The notes under the pieces are model-generated. The model saw only the letters and a program-made list of their open reading frames with translations, was not told where the DNA came from and did not search any database. From NCBI GenBank assembly GCA_030737875.1, contig CM060912.1, positions 206,535,231-206,599,230 of the forward strand: a stretch of 64,000 bases of DNA, given 5' to 3'. Both the position numbers and the translations under genes were made by a program. This DNA is from Allium sativum (lineage: Eukaryota; Streptophyta; Magnoliopsida; Asparagales; Amaryllidaceae). This document shows, one piece after another, positions 21,127-31,947 of this stretch. Position 1 is the first letter of the stretch; the number at the start of each line of letters is the position of its first letter.

Positions 21127-23699
21127 TGTGATGACCGCCCACAACCCATGCACTTAACAAAAGGAACAATGCACTGAAAAGTGTGCATGGCAGCTATGGA
21201 CGATCATTAGTGTAGGTAAACACAAGCGGGGCCTGTCGTAGCTCACAGTGCAAGGATAAAGTATAATAGAACATATACAATAGGTAATAGTAATGAAGCA
21301 TCATATAACAAACTTTTCAAACTTTCATAACATCCTGAAAGGTTATCCAACAAATACCAAAGTTTGTACATAAGGCTTCACTACAACCCTCGTAGAGCAC
21401 TCAAACAACGAAAAAAATACTAGATAATAATAAAAATGGTATGCCAGCCGCCTGCTCGCCTTCGCACAGCAGCAGCTTCCTTGCTAATCACCTGTAACCT
21501 GCTACTTAGTCTACCCATCCACAACCGGATGAACAACCCAAGGTAATAAGAGGAGACATAAAACCTTGAGTCAGACAACAGTCTTAGTGAGCGATAAAAC
21601 AACTAACAAACTTCAATACTAAAGTATATAAAGATGGACAGATAAACATACTAATCTACCCACAACACCAGAGAAGAACTCAACCCAATCTTCCCCACAT
21701 CGGACAATGATAGCCTTTACATCAAACAATTCAACCATTCATCCATGGAAACCAGAACACCCATTCAATCATGGTAAAGCACTCAAGACATCCAGATTAT
21801 ATATCTCATGTAAACCATCCTAATCGAATTCAACATCCCTTAAGCACAAGCCCAAAGGCCTAATCCAATATCAGACAAGCACTCAAGGAACATCTCCTTC
21901 GACGTTGGACAACCTACATAAGACATTACAAACAGAACAACTAATCATCCGTGATTGACTCTGGCTATCACCGCCAATCTTGCTTTGAAACCATCGTTAA
22001 TCGTATGACGAACAACCATGCCATATGTCAAGGGCTAATGGTAACCCCAGTTCTAACATAAAATTCGTATATCCAACCTTGACAACTAGGCCTTTCTATA
22101 AGATCCAAGGTACTCGACCAGCAACCTTCTGGTCTTTTAGGTGCCCCTATTATACCCCTTCTTTGACCCTGCTAGAACTTACGACAACGATAGTCTCTCG
22201 GCCTTCTCATCTCTAGTCATCCGACCCGATGACATTTCATAGCTCAAGCAACCTTCTTGAGCAACCATTATCCACCAACTCACGACCTTTGAGTTTTCAC
22301 TTCATTCGTTGTTCTACACCGATCAATGAACACATCTCAATACTTCGAACGTTCCTACTTGAATTCACTTCGAAGTCACGTCCAACCAATCCTCCCGTCC
22401 GACAAATCCTTCCAGACTGATATCCCTGAACCGATCTCCCTAAACCGATCTTCCTCGACCGGTCTCCCTGGACCGATCTCCCTAGACCGATCTCCCAAAA
22501 CTGATCTCCCTAGACCGATCTCCTTTTTGGCTCGCTCGACCGATCTCACTTTTGGCTCGCTCGATCGATCTCCCTTTTGGCTCGCTCGACTGATCTCCCT
22601 TTCCTATCTTTCTTTCCAAGAAAACCACCCAACGGTGCAGACGGACCATGGATGCACGACCCAAAACCTGCACTTCCCAAATGCGACTTCAATTTTGACC
22701 GAAACTTCGCCAATCGACACAATCGACGAAACCAACTCATTCAACTCATTCAACACAGTCACGAACATGTTATGAAACCACTAACATCACCAATTTGGCC
22801 ATTTCATCAATAATTATGTGAAATCCACCAAAATCATCATAAATGTAAATACGAACAAAACAATAGATCTAACTTGCATATACACATGAAATAACATTGA
22901 AATCATTAAAACTAAACTTGCTAAAATAGATGATAGGGTGATTCATGTGAAAATGAACTTAATATGGCTTAAATCTATGATAAACACTTAAATATGATGA
23001 AAAACATGGTCAAGCATTCATATACTTCATTGCATCCATGTGAGAGATATAAATCACTCACCGATTTGCCAAAACAAGCTAAAATTGATGAAATAAGAAT
23101 CCGAACAGCAAGCACCTCACACAAAATCCCTTGATCCGATGAATCCTTTCTCCAATTGATGTAGATCTAGCCTTTAATGGTGTAGATCTATGATTTCCCT
23201 TCTTGGATTTTGATTTTTAATGGTGGGAAAGTGTCTAGAGGAAGGAGGAGCACAAGGCACCAAATGAGAGAATGAGGAAGTAAACTATTTCCTATACCTC
23301 TCACCCTCTATTTATAGTTTCCACCAGCCCACTAATGGGCCTCTCCCAAATCAGCCCATTAGGCTCCCAAAAACTGAACAACCAACTGGAAAACCTTAAA
23401 ACAACGATTCCTCCCAAATCGTTGAGCCAAATGTTTAATGTAACCACTCTACGGAAAGGCAATCGTCAATTCCTTTCCAATGACACAGGTCTCACCCTCT
23501 AATTCGACCTGAGTCAAAAGTTATGCCATGCACAAGATTGACAGGGGCAAAATGGTCATAATGAAAATTGGTAAAAAAAATGTGGGCATGTCTCACATCC
23601 CCATAAAAAACATATCAAAAGATGAGAATGATCCAACCCTCAGCGAATAAAATAAAAATATTTTACGATCTTCCGATATGTAAAATGCGGGTTGTTACA
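21127..23699 (-). repeat. 3' LTR of element B
   Basis: 2573 bp. On the minus strand it starts TGTAACAACCCGCATTTTAC and has a TATA box near 23309-23317 (CTATAAATAGAG). About 700-900 bp downstream of it lies a repeat array of GACCGATCTCCC units (22400-22610). That array is roughly twice as long as in the partner LTR. Confidence 0.9.
22385..22610. repeat. GACCGATCTCCC tandem array in the 3' LTR of element B
   Basis: About seven degenerate 14-bp units (GACCGATCTCCCTA) are followed by about four longer units ending TTTTGGCTCGCTC. The corresponding array in the 5' LTR (29350-29450) has only four or five units. In the solo LTR (58160-58510) it is replaced by a CTCGACCGACCC expansion. Confidence 0.85.
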
Positions 23700-23721
23700 T
23701 TCTCCCCCCCCCCCCCCCCAA
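23700..23721 (-). other. Polypurine tract of element B, an unusually long G run
   Basis: Directly upstream of the 3' LTR on the minus strand is an uninterrupted G run of about 16-17 bases followed by AGA. Its position against TGTAAC marks it as the plus-strand primer. Confidence 0.8.
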
Positions 23722-24862
23722 AGAATTTCGGCTCTAAAATTCCAAGCAATCACAACAACTCCGCATGCCTATCATCCATGAGAAACCAATTCTATCATCC
23801 AAACCAGCAACCATCAAGCCATGCATCCATATCCCTATCCTAGCATGCGGAATCCTAATCACCAACAAGGATAACAACAATACCAACAACAAGCTATAAT
23901 AATGTAATGATGGCGCGATATCAATGGTTCATACAAACGAGGAGTTATAAATGGGTCTTCTTCATACTCTCTTCCGTTTCCCATGTCCAATCGTCGCCAT
24001 CCTTACTCTATTGTGCCTTAACTGACTTAAACATCTTTTCCCTAAGTTGTTTCATGTCATTCGCCATAACACAAAGCGGCTTACAAGATTTCATTACTAC
24101 GAACTCAACAATAAGGTCGACATACTACTCCACAGGTATTACCACATCCAGACTATGCGAATATTTCATAAAAACGAGTTACAAAAACATTATGCATGCT
24201 CTACATCTCTCCCGTAAAATCAATCCATACGCGAGCTTTCCGATTTACTCGTCTATCAGAAACGATCCAACAAACCTAGGAGCTAACTTTCTGTTTTCTC
24301 CCAAATTGACCCATATGCTTCAACGGTGGAATTTTCATGAAAACCCTATTGTCAGCATCGAATTCCAAGTCTTTTCGATGTTTTTTCAGCATAGCACTTC
24401 TAACGATCTTGGGTTGCTTTCATTCGTTGCCGAACGATCTCGATACAATCCGAGGTTTCTCTAATCATTTTAAGCCCAAGTACCAACTTATCTCCAGTTT
24501 CTAACTAACAGGATGGAGAATTGCACGACCTCCCATACAACACCTCGTATGGTGGCATGCCAATGCTAGACTAGTAGCTATTATTATATGCAAACTCAAC
24601 TAGATGTAGATGGTCTTCCCATGATCCCCCAAAATCCAACACACAAGCTCACAGGAGATCTTCCAAAGCTCGATTAACCCTCTTGGTTTGACCATCCGTT
24701 TGGGGATGATAAGCCGTACTTAAACACAACTCGGTTCCCAAAGCTTCTTGCAAATTCCTCCAAAATCCGTTGGTGAACAACGGATCTCGATCACTCCCTA
24801 TACTCTTCGGGACACCATGGAATCAAACTATCCATTTCACATAAATTTCATCTAATTCGATA
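23722..24862 (-). pseudogene. Decayed integrase core and C-terminal chromodomain-like end of element B
   Basis: No long minus-strand frame survives, but conserved words can be read in shifting frames. The segment around 24660-24830 encodes the chromovirus integrase region with a second catalytic aspartate context and the ending around a [15 protein letters not shown] block. Near 23935-24005 the minus strand reads DWTWETEESMKKTH, matching the ATWE-E-M motif at the C-terminus of Tekay-like polyproteins. The opposite-strand ORF at 23907-24464 is a shadow of this region. Confidence 0.65.
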
Positions 24863-25495
24863 TCATCCTAACCAACTTGCAGGAATTAATCTCGCATTTT
24901 TGGTCAAACGATCCACGATGACCCAAATCCCTTCACTTCCTGCCCTGGTTCTAGGTATTCCATCTGTAAAATCCATCGATACTTGCTCCCATGTCCACAT
25001 AGGAACTTCTAATGGCTGAAGCAAACCACTCCGTTTCTTCTGTTCAGCTTTCACCAACTGACAGTTCATACACTTGGAAATGAACTTTCCAATATACCGC
25101 TTCATCCCTTCCCAGTAGTAAACTCGCTTCATGTCCTGGTACATCTTATTACCACCGGGATGAATCGTCAGCTTCGAGCGTTGACATTCTCCCAGAACCT
25201 CATCTCCCAATCTGTCGATATCAGGAACAATTAATTGCCCTTGCTTTCGAAGCCAACCTTCTTGTTCAACTTCGAACTCTTTATTCTCTGGTTCCAAATT
25301 TTGGATAACCTTGACAAGATTTGCATCTCGCTTTTGGCTCTCGCCAATCCTTTCGATGAGAGTAGGTCTTATTGATAAGCTTGCCAACATTTCAGGTTCT
25401 AATTTGCATCTTGGCCTGAAATCGAACCTTGCCAAATACTCGAGGCTCCTCCATTCTGAAAACATCACTCCAAAACTCGCGTGTCTCCTACTCAA
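24863..25495 (-). pseudogene. Integrase N-terminal half of element B
   Basis: An open minus-strand segment starts at the end of RNase H (SRRHASFG follows the usual VADALSR context). It contains the zinc domain TIHPGGNKMYQDMKRVYYW and KCMNCQLVKAEQ, and the first catalytic aspartate in SMDFTDGIPRT. The first zinc histidine of the family seems replaced (ECQRSKLTIHPG). The frame ends at 24863, after IWVIVDRLTKNARLIP. Confidence 0.85.
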
Positions 25496-26670
25496 TGCAT
25501 CTGCAACCGCGTCACTCTTTCTTAGAGTATAGGCTATCCCAAAATCATATGATGCCAGAAACTCTAACTATCGTTGCTGCCGAAGATTTAAATCCCTTTG
25601 GGAGAAAAGATACTTCAATGACTTGTGATCCGTGAACAACTCGAATTGTACTCCCAATAGGTAATGTCTCCACATTTTTAGAGCAAACACAATCGCTGCC
25701 AACTCTAAATCATGAGTTGGATATTTCTTTTCATGTGACTTTATCTATCGACTCATGTAGGCCACAACCTTATCCTTCAGCATTAGCACTGCTCCAAGTA
25801 CAGTAACACATGCATCGGTGTATACCACCATCTCTTCATTCCCACTTGGAATGGTCAACACAGATGCACTTGTCAATCTCTCTTTCAAGGTCCCGAATGC
25901 TTGCTCACACTTTGCATCCCATGTGAACACTTGGTTCTTCTTCGTCAATCCTGTCAACGGTGCAGGTACCTTAGAGAAATCCTTGATAAACCATTGGTAA
26001 TAACTAGCCAATCCAAGGAAACTTCTCACATCGGTCGCATTCTTAGGTCTATCCCAGTCCTGGATTGCTTCCACTTTAGCCGGGTCAACTGCTATCCCAT
26101 TTCCAGAAACAACATGATCTAAGGACCTTACTTCATTCTTCCAGAAGTGACACTTTGAAAACTTAGCTCTCAGCTGATGCTTTCGCAAGATCTCTAGTAC
26201 AACCCTTAGGTGTATCTTATGTTCTTCCTCATTTCGAGAATAAACCAGAATATCATCCAAGAATACAAGCATGAACTTGTTTAATTGATCTCTGAATATC
26301 CTATTCATAAGATCCACAAAATATGCTGGCACATTAGTCAATCCGAATGTCATCACTAACCATTCGAAAAACCTGGACGGTGTCCTAAAAGCAGTCTTTG
26401 GCACACTATCCTTAGCCACCCTCAATTGGTGAAATCCCATTGCCAAATCCATCTGAAAAACACTTTGCCTTCGTGGAGCTAATCGAACAAGTCAGCAATC
26501 CTTGGCAACGGATACTTGTTCTTCTTTGTCACCTTATTTAGCTCACAATAATTCACATACAATCTTAACGAGCCATCTGCCTTGGTTGCAAACATAAATG
26601 GTGCACCCCACTCGGAGACACTTCTCCAAGCGAATCCCTTTCCTAGAAGGTCCTGAACTTGCACCTCCAT
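25496..26670 (-). pseudogene. Reverse transcriptase and RNase H of element B
   Basis: Minus-strand segments 26670-26479 and 26452-25745 are joined by a small frameshift. RT motifs: [45 protein letters not shown], then FLDDILVYS. Both catalytic aspartates of the last motif are kept (codons at 26252-26257). The connection has [17 protein letters not shown]. RNase H starts with [14 protein letters not shown], first aspartate kept, and continues past a stop at 25742-25744 through a [15 protein letters not shown] stretch to 25500. Of the three pol genes in the window this is the least damaged at catalytic sites. Confidence 0.88.
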
Positions 26671-27258
26671 CTCTCACTGTTCCTTAGGCGCCATCCGCCT
26701 AAGAGGCATAACGAATTGTTTAGCACCCTCGACCAAATCGATCCTAAACTCGATGTTACGATGTGGCGGCAACCCTTTGACCTCATCAAAGACATCTACA
26801 TACTCATTAGCGATCAACACTGATGACAAGTCTTCTTGTGGAATCCCAAGAGAATGTAGATAACTCATGAAGACTCCATCTTCGCGCTTACATCTAATCA
26901 ACACCTTTCGCCCTTCCACATCCCCGGCTCTCGCCTCTAGCTTCTCGCAATTACCCTTGCCGCATACCTCTTGAGCCAATCCATGCCCAAGATGATCCTA
27001 AACCCAGAAAAAGTCACACTAATCATCCATTCAAAAATGAGCATCCTTGATCAAACAATTCTAGATCCACAAGGTATGCAAAGAACAAATAAACCCATAC
27101 TAGATTAGTTACAATTAAAGGTCTATTACAACTTCAAGTTCTGAACCCACTCAACATACAATCTTATTATAGGTAAAAGAAGACGGTTCTCTAGTACCAA
27201 ATAGAACTCAAACAAGCTTCACCAACAGAGAGCATATCTAAGCTAACCACAGCTTCTC
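26671..27258 (-). pseudogene. Protease-RT linker of element B; protease not recognisable
   Basis: The segment 26979-26674 has EYVDVFDEVKGLPPHRNIEF, the standard linker that precedes chromovirus RT. Between it and the zinc knuckle only about 280 bp remain (26980-27258). No D-S-G active-site loop could be found there, so most of the protease domain is deleted or unreadable. Confidence 0.7.
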
Positions 27259-27884
27259 CTAATCCTCATCAGGAATGCAATAGGAAACTGGGATAGTCTC
27301 CAGAACACACGCTTCCACTGATTGCTTAACCTTCAGAAAATATGGGCAGTCTTTCTTCTTATGCCCGGGCTTGCCACAACTATAGCACTTCTTCTCAGCT
27401 TTGGGTTTCTTATAATCCCCAAAAATATAGCCCCTCTGCCAAGAGTTATAGCAAGTCACTTCGCCTCACTTTTTAGATTTCTTCTTTTCTTATCCAGTTT
27501 CTTTCCAACTCTAGTGCCAGAAAACATTTCTTCCCGAGGCTCATGTCTAGTTCCAAAAGCCTCATCACAAGCAGCATTGATTGTTTCTTCTCGCTCCTTA
27601 ACTCGGCGTCGAAGTTGCCCCAAAGCTCTACTTCTTCTTAACTCATCTTCTTCACCTGCAGGAGAATTATCCCTTTGTCACTTAGCATAATCCCTTCTAG
27701 GTACTTGTGCAGGGACACCGCATCCTACCTCCGCTTCTGGAATGGGCGTCCTTAACAATGCTGCTGCCATCATGGCTGCCAAGAATATGACCAGATATTC
27801 TGGTGCAACGGCTAAAGCTCCCAATTGGCTTTCATCTCCTACTCCTCCAGTCTCAGACTCACTACTAGAGGTTTGATGACTCAT
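27259..27884 (-). pseudogene. Gag of element B, capsid region deleted
   Basis: The N-terminus (27884-27678) begins MSHQTSSSESETGG and ends QVPRRDYAK. A CCHC zinc knuckle, CYSCGKPGHKKKDC, lies in 27459-27259. Only about 220 bp separate these two parts, whereas the capsid core of chromovirus gags spans several hundred codons. Conserved capsid words (tryptophan-rich WW region) are absent. The gag therefore seems to have an internal deletion. Confidence 0.75.
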
Positions 27885-28053
27885 TCTAAATCTAAAATAG
27901 AATGATTAGTCTACATACGATATAAGGATAGAAATAAAATCTGAATCCCTATTATACTATACACTATTATATAGTATACATACATCAAAATCTACAAATA
28001 CGTCTCTCCTACGTGATTACATCCTTGAAATTTGGCTAAAATTGTTAACCAGA

Positions 28054-28065
28054 TCTCTGATACCA
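28054..28065 (-). other. Primer binding site of element B (tRNA-Met type)
   Basis: The minus strand reads TGGTATCAGAGA directly after the LTR end plus two bases. This is complementary to the 3' end of plant initiator tRNA-Met except for the last base. Confidence 0.9.
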
Positions 28066-28067
28066 AA

Positions 28068-30536
28068 TGTGATGATCGCCCACAGCCCCTGCACTTAACA
28101 AAAGGAATAATGCGCTGAAAAGTGTGCACGGCAGCTATGGACGATCATCGGTGCAGGTAAACACAAGCGGGACCTATCGTAGCTCACAATGCAAGGATAA
28201 AGTATAATAGAACATATACAACAGGTAAGAGTAATGAAGCATCATATAGCAAACTTTTCAAATTTTCACAACATCCTGAAAGGTTATCCAACAAATACCA
28301 AAGTTTGTACATAAGGCCTCACTACAACCCTCATAGAGCACTCAAACAGCGAAAACAAAAATACTAGATAGCAATAAAAATGGTCCAACCTCCTTCTTGC
28401 CTTTGCACAACAACATTGTCCTCACTAATCACCTATAATCTATTACTTAGTCTGCCCATCCACAACCAGATGAACAGCCTAAGGTAATAAGAGGAGACAT
28501 AAAACCTTGAGTCAGACAACGGTCTTAGTGAGTGATAAAACAGCTAACAAACTTCAACAATAAAGTATATGAGGATGGACAGATAAACATACTAATCTAC
28601 CCACAACACCAGAGAAGAACTCAACCCAATCTTCCCCACATCGAACAGTGATAGTCTTTACATTAAACAATTTAACCATTCATCCATGGAAACCAGAATA
28701 CCCATTCAATCAAGGTAAATCACTTATGACATCCAGATTATATATCTCATGTAAACTATCCTAATTGAATTCAACATCCCTCAAGCATAAGCCCCATTGG
28801 CCTAAACCAATATCATACAAGCACTCAAGGAACATCTCCTTCAATGTTGGACAACCTACATAAGATAGTACAAACAAAACAACCAATCATCCATGACTGA
28901 CTCTGGCTATCACCGCCAATCCTGCTTTGAAACCATCATTAATCGTATGGCAACCAACCTTGCCATATGTCAAGGGTTAATGGTAACTCCAGTTCTAACA
29001 TAAGATCCATATGTCCAACCTTGACAATCTCCAACCTTAACAACTAGGCCTTTCTATAAGACCCAAGGTACTCGACCAACAACCTTCCGATCTTTTGGGT
29101 GTCCCTATTGTAACCCTACTTTGAGCCTGCTAGAACTAACTATAATGATAGTCTCTCGGCCTTCTCATCTCTAGTCTTCCAACCCGAGGACTTTTTATAG
29201 CTTAAGCAACTTTCTCGAGCAACCATTATCCACTAACTCACGACCTTTGAGTTGTCAATTCATTCGTTTTTCTACACCGATAACATCTCATCACTTCGAA
29301 TGTTCTTACTTGAATTCACATTGAAGTCACGTCCGACCAATCCTCCCGTCTGACCAATCCTTCCGGACCGATCTCCCTGGACCGATCTCCCTTTTGGCTC
29401 GCTCGACCGATCTCCCTTTTGGTTTGCTCGACCGGTCTCCCTTTCCTATCTTGCTTTCTAAGAAAACCACCTTATGGTGCGCGATCGACCATGGATGCAT
29501 GACCCAAAACCTGCACCCAAATGTGACTCCAATTTCGACCAAAACTTTGCTAATCGACACAAACGACGAAACCAACTCATCCAATTCATTCAACACAATC
29601 GTGAACATATTATGAAACCACTAACATCACCAATTTGACCATTTCATTAATAATTATGTGAAATCCACCAAAATCATCATAAAGGTAAATATGAACAAAA
29701 CAATAGATCTAACTTGCATATACACATGAAATAGCATTGAAATCATTAAATTAAACTTGTTAAAATAGATGATAGGGTGATTCATGTGAAAATGAACTTA
29801 ACGTGGCTTAGATCTATGATAAAACACTTAAATATGATGAAAAACATGATTAGATATTCATATACTTCATTGTATCCATGTGAGAGATGTAAATCACACA
29901 CTGATTTGCCAAAACAAGCTAAAATTGATGAAATAAGAATCTGGACAGTAAGCACCTCGCACCAAATCCCTTGATCCGATGAATCCTTACTCCAATTGAT
30001 GTAGATCTAGCCTCTGATAGTGTAGATCTATGATTTTCCTCCTTGGATTTTGATTTTTAATGGTGGAAAAGTGTTTAGAGGAAGTAGGAGTACAAGGCAC
30101 CAAATGAGAGAATGAGGAAGTAAACTATTTCTCATAACTCTCACCTTCTGTTTATAGTTTCCATCAGCCCACTAATGGGCCTCTCCCAAATCATCCCATT
30201 AGGCTCCCAAAACATGAATAGCCAACTGAAAAACCTTAAAACAACGATTCCTCCCAAACCGCTGAGCCAAATCTTTAATGTAACCACTCTACGGAAAGAC
30301 AATCATCAATTCCTTTCCAATGGCATAGGTCTCACCCTTTGATCTGTCTCGAGTCAAAAGTTATGCCCTGTACAAGACTGATAAAGACAAAATGGTCACA
30401 AAGAAAATCGGTAAAAATTATGGACATGTCTCACATCTCCATAAGCAACATATCAAAAATGAGAATGATCCAACCATCAGGGAATAAAATAAAAATATTT
30501 TACGATCTTCCGATACGTAAAATGCAGGCTATTACG
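28068..30536 (-). repeat. 5' LTR of element B
   Basis: 2469 bp, homologous throughout to 21127-23699. By eye roughly a tenth of the bases differ. The TATA box is slightly decayed (CTATAAACAG near 30150). The GACCGATCTCCC array is short here (29350-29450). Confidence 0.9.
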
Positions 30537-31724
30537 ATAATCTAGAATAGATATAGTGGATGATCAACTATAAATGTCGTGTGTAGTGGACGGTCCACTT
30601 TAAAAACTAAAATAGCAGTCTGGTAATCTGGCACACTCCTGTAACTATTGTAATTATTGTTTGTTATAATAATATGTGTTACGGATTGCTATATAAACTG
30701 GTCGGCTCTGCTAATAAAATAATCTACTCGGCATGCCTATTTTAGAAAGAACAAAAAACCATTGTATATATTTGTAATACTATACTAAACTTTAAAAAAA
30801 TTATGTATATGTTTGAAGTAAAATAAGATCTTTAAGAAGAAAAAAATATTATGTTTCTTTGTAATAAAACAATAAGTTTAGAAATAAATAAATTTGATGA
30901 ATCTAAATTTAGAATAATGTAATAGAATTAAACTAACTTTCACGTATAATTTTGAAAGTTTGAACTATACAAAATTGAATAGATTTTTTACCATTTTTGT
31001 TTATAAAATGTGGTAAATAATACATGAAATTGTCATTTTTGAACTTATTACATCAATAACAAAAATTAGTTAATATAATTTAAAAGTAAATAAATGTTAG
31101 GTCACATAGTTAGTTAATACATGTGGACTTGAGTGTACAAAATAGGAGTAAACTTGAATTTTAAATAATAGTAGAAATTATTAAATGTTGTTATTTGGGA
31201 GTTTGGCTAAAGTCCCTATTAAGTCTCAAAATAGTCAAAACATCCTTGTTAAAAAAGGTATGTAAATTAGGTCCCTAGAATTAAGTTAACTAATAATTAC
31301 ATAAATTTATCAATTATTCAGTGAATAGTTGTAGTTATTTACGCAAGTACATCAAAATATTGCAGAAATTTCCACAACTATTCAACAAAAATTTGCGGAA
31401 ATTTCCGCAATTATTCATCAAAAATTTACGGAAATTATGTAACTTTTAACATAATTGCATAAATATCTGTAACTATTTGCAAAATAATTGTATAATCTTG
31501 TGCAATTTTCAATAACTACATTCCAAGGACCTAATTTAGAATCTTTTTTTGAGAAGGAGATTTTATGCATTAAGTTCGGTTTTAAGGAACTAACCTAATA
31601 TTCACTTATTCAAATGTAAAATTTTGCGATAAAAAATTGGTAGACTATTGTAATGAATATTGCATTAAAAATGGTATATTAGGATTTTAAAAGTGGAAAT
31701 TAGGTTGAAGGTTTCTTTTTGCAT
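30537..31724. other. AT-rich intergenic DNA with a degenerate inverted repeat and 33-bp tandem pair
   Basis: No gene seen. AAATTAGGTCCCTAGAAT (about 31265) and the inverted partner ATTCCAAGGACCTAATTT (about 31513) extend into a weak inverted repeat spanning about 31205-31605, perhaps an old MITE. At 31365-31430 two 33-bp units (GAAATTTCC.CAA.TATTCA) stand in tandem inside it. Confidence 0.45.
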
Positions 31725-31947
31725 GGTAATAAGTTTTAAGGACAACACTTCTAAATAATAAATTTTAAGGACAATTTTGTAGGAAAAAGATAAAAGCAGT
31801 TATCTTTTTAAGTTATACGGAAAAAAAGATAAATTCATTTGTCATTATTTCTGTATAACATAAAAAGATAACCGCTGTTATCTTTTTTCTGCAAAATTAT
31901 CCTTAAAAACTAATTTTTCAGAAGTGTTGTCTTTAAAATTTATTACC
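31725..31947. mobile_element. MITE-like foldback element with arms of about 100 bp
   Basis: The left arm begins GGTAATAAGTTTTAAGGACA. The reverse complement of the right end begins GGTAATAAATTTTAAAGACA. The match continues through ACAACACTTCT, GGAAAAAGATAA...GTTATCTTTTTA and GTTATAC to the centre at about 31836. The two arms pair almost completely with no coding capacity between them. A direct target duplication was not established. Confidence 0.75.

Larger units (their letters stand above)
21127..30536 (-). mobile_element. Element B: Tekay-like chromovirus with both LTRs and a 5-bp target duplication
   Basis: Homologous LTRs (21127-23699 and 28068-30536) flank a minus-strand gag-pol. The flanks are ATAAT on both sides (21122-21126 and 30537-30541), a perfect 5-bp target duplication, so this is one insertion of 9410 bp. 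The termini are TGTGATGA/TTACA; the last base of the right LTR is mutated (ATTACG). A tRNA-Met-type primer site and a C-terminal WTWETEE motif point to the Tekay-like chromoviruses. A B-family solo LTR is at 56742-59599. Confidence 0.9.

Noticed and set aside
23907..24464. Plus-strand ORF of 185 codons
   Set aside because: It is opposite to the decayed integrase and chromodomain region of element B, whose conserved words are on the minus strand.
27322..27690. Plus-strand ORF of 122 codons with hydrophobic stretches
   Set aside because: Shadow of the element B gag and zinc-knuckle region, not a membrane protein.
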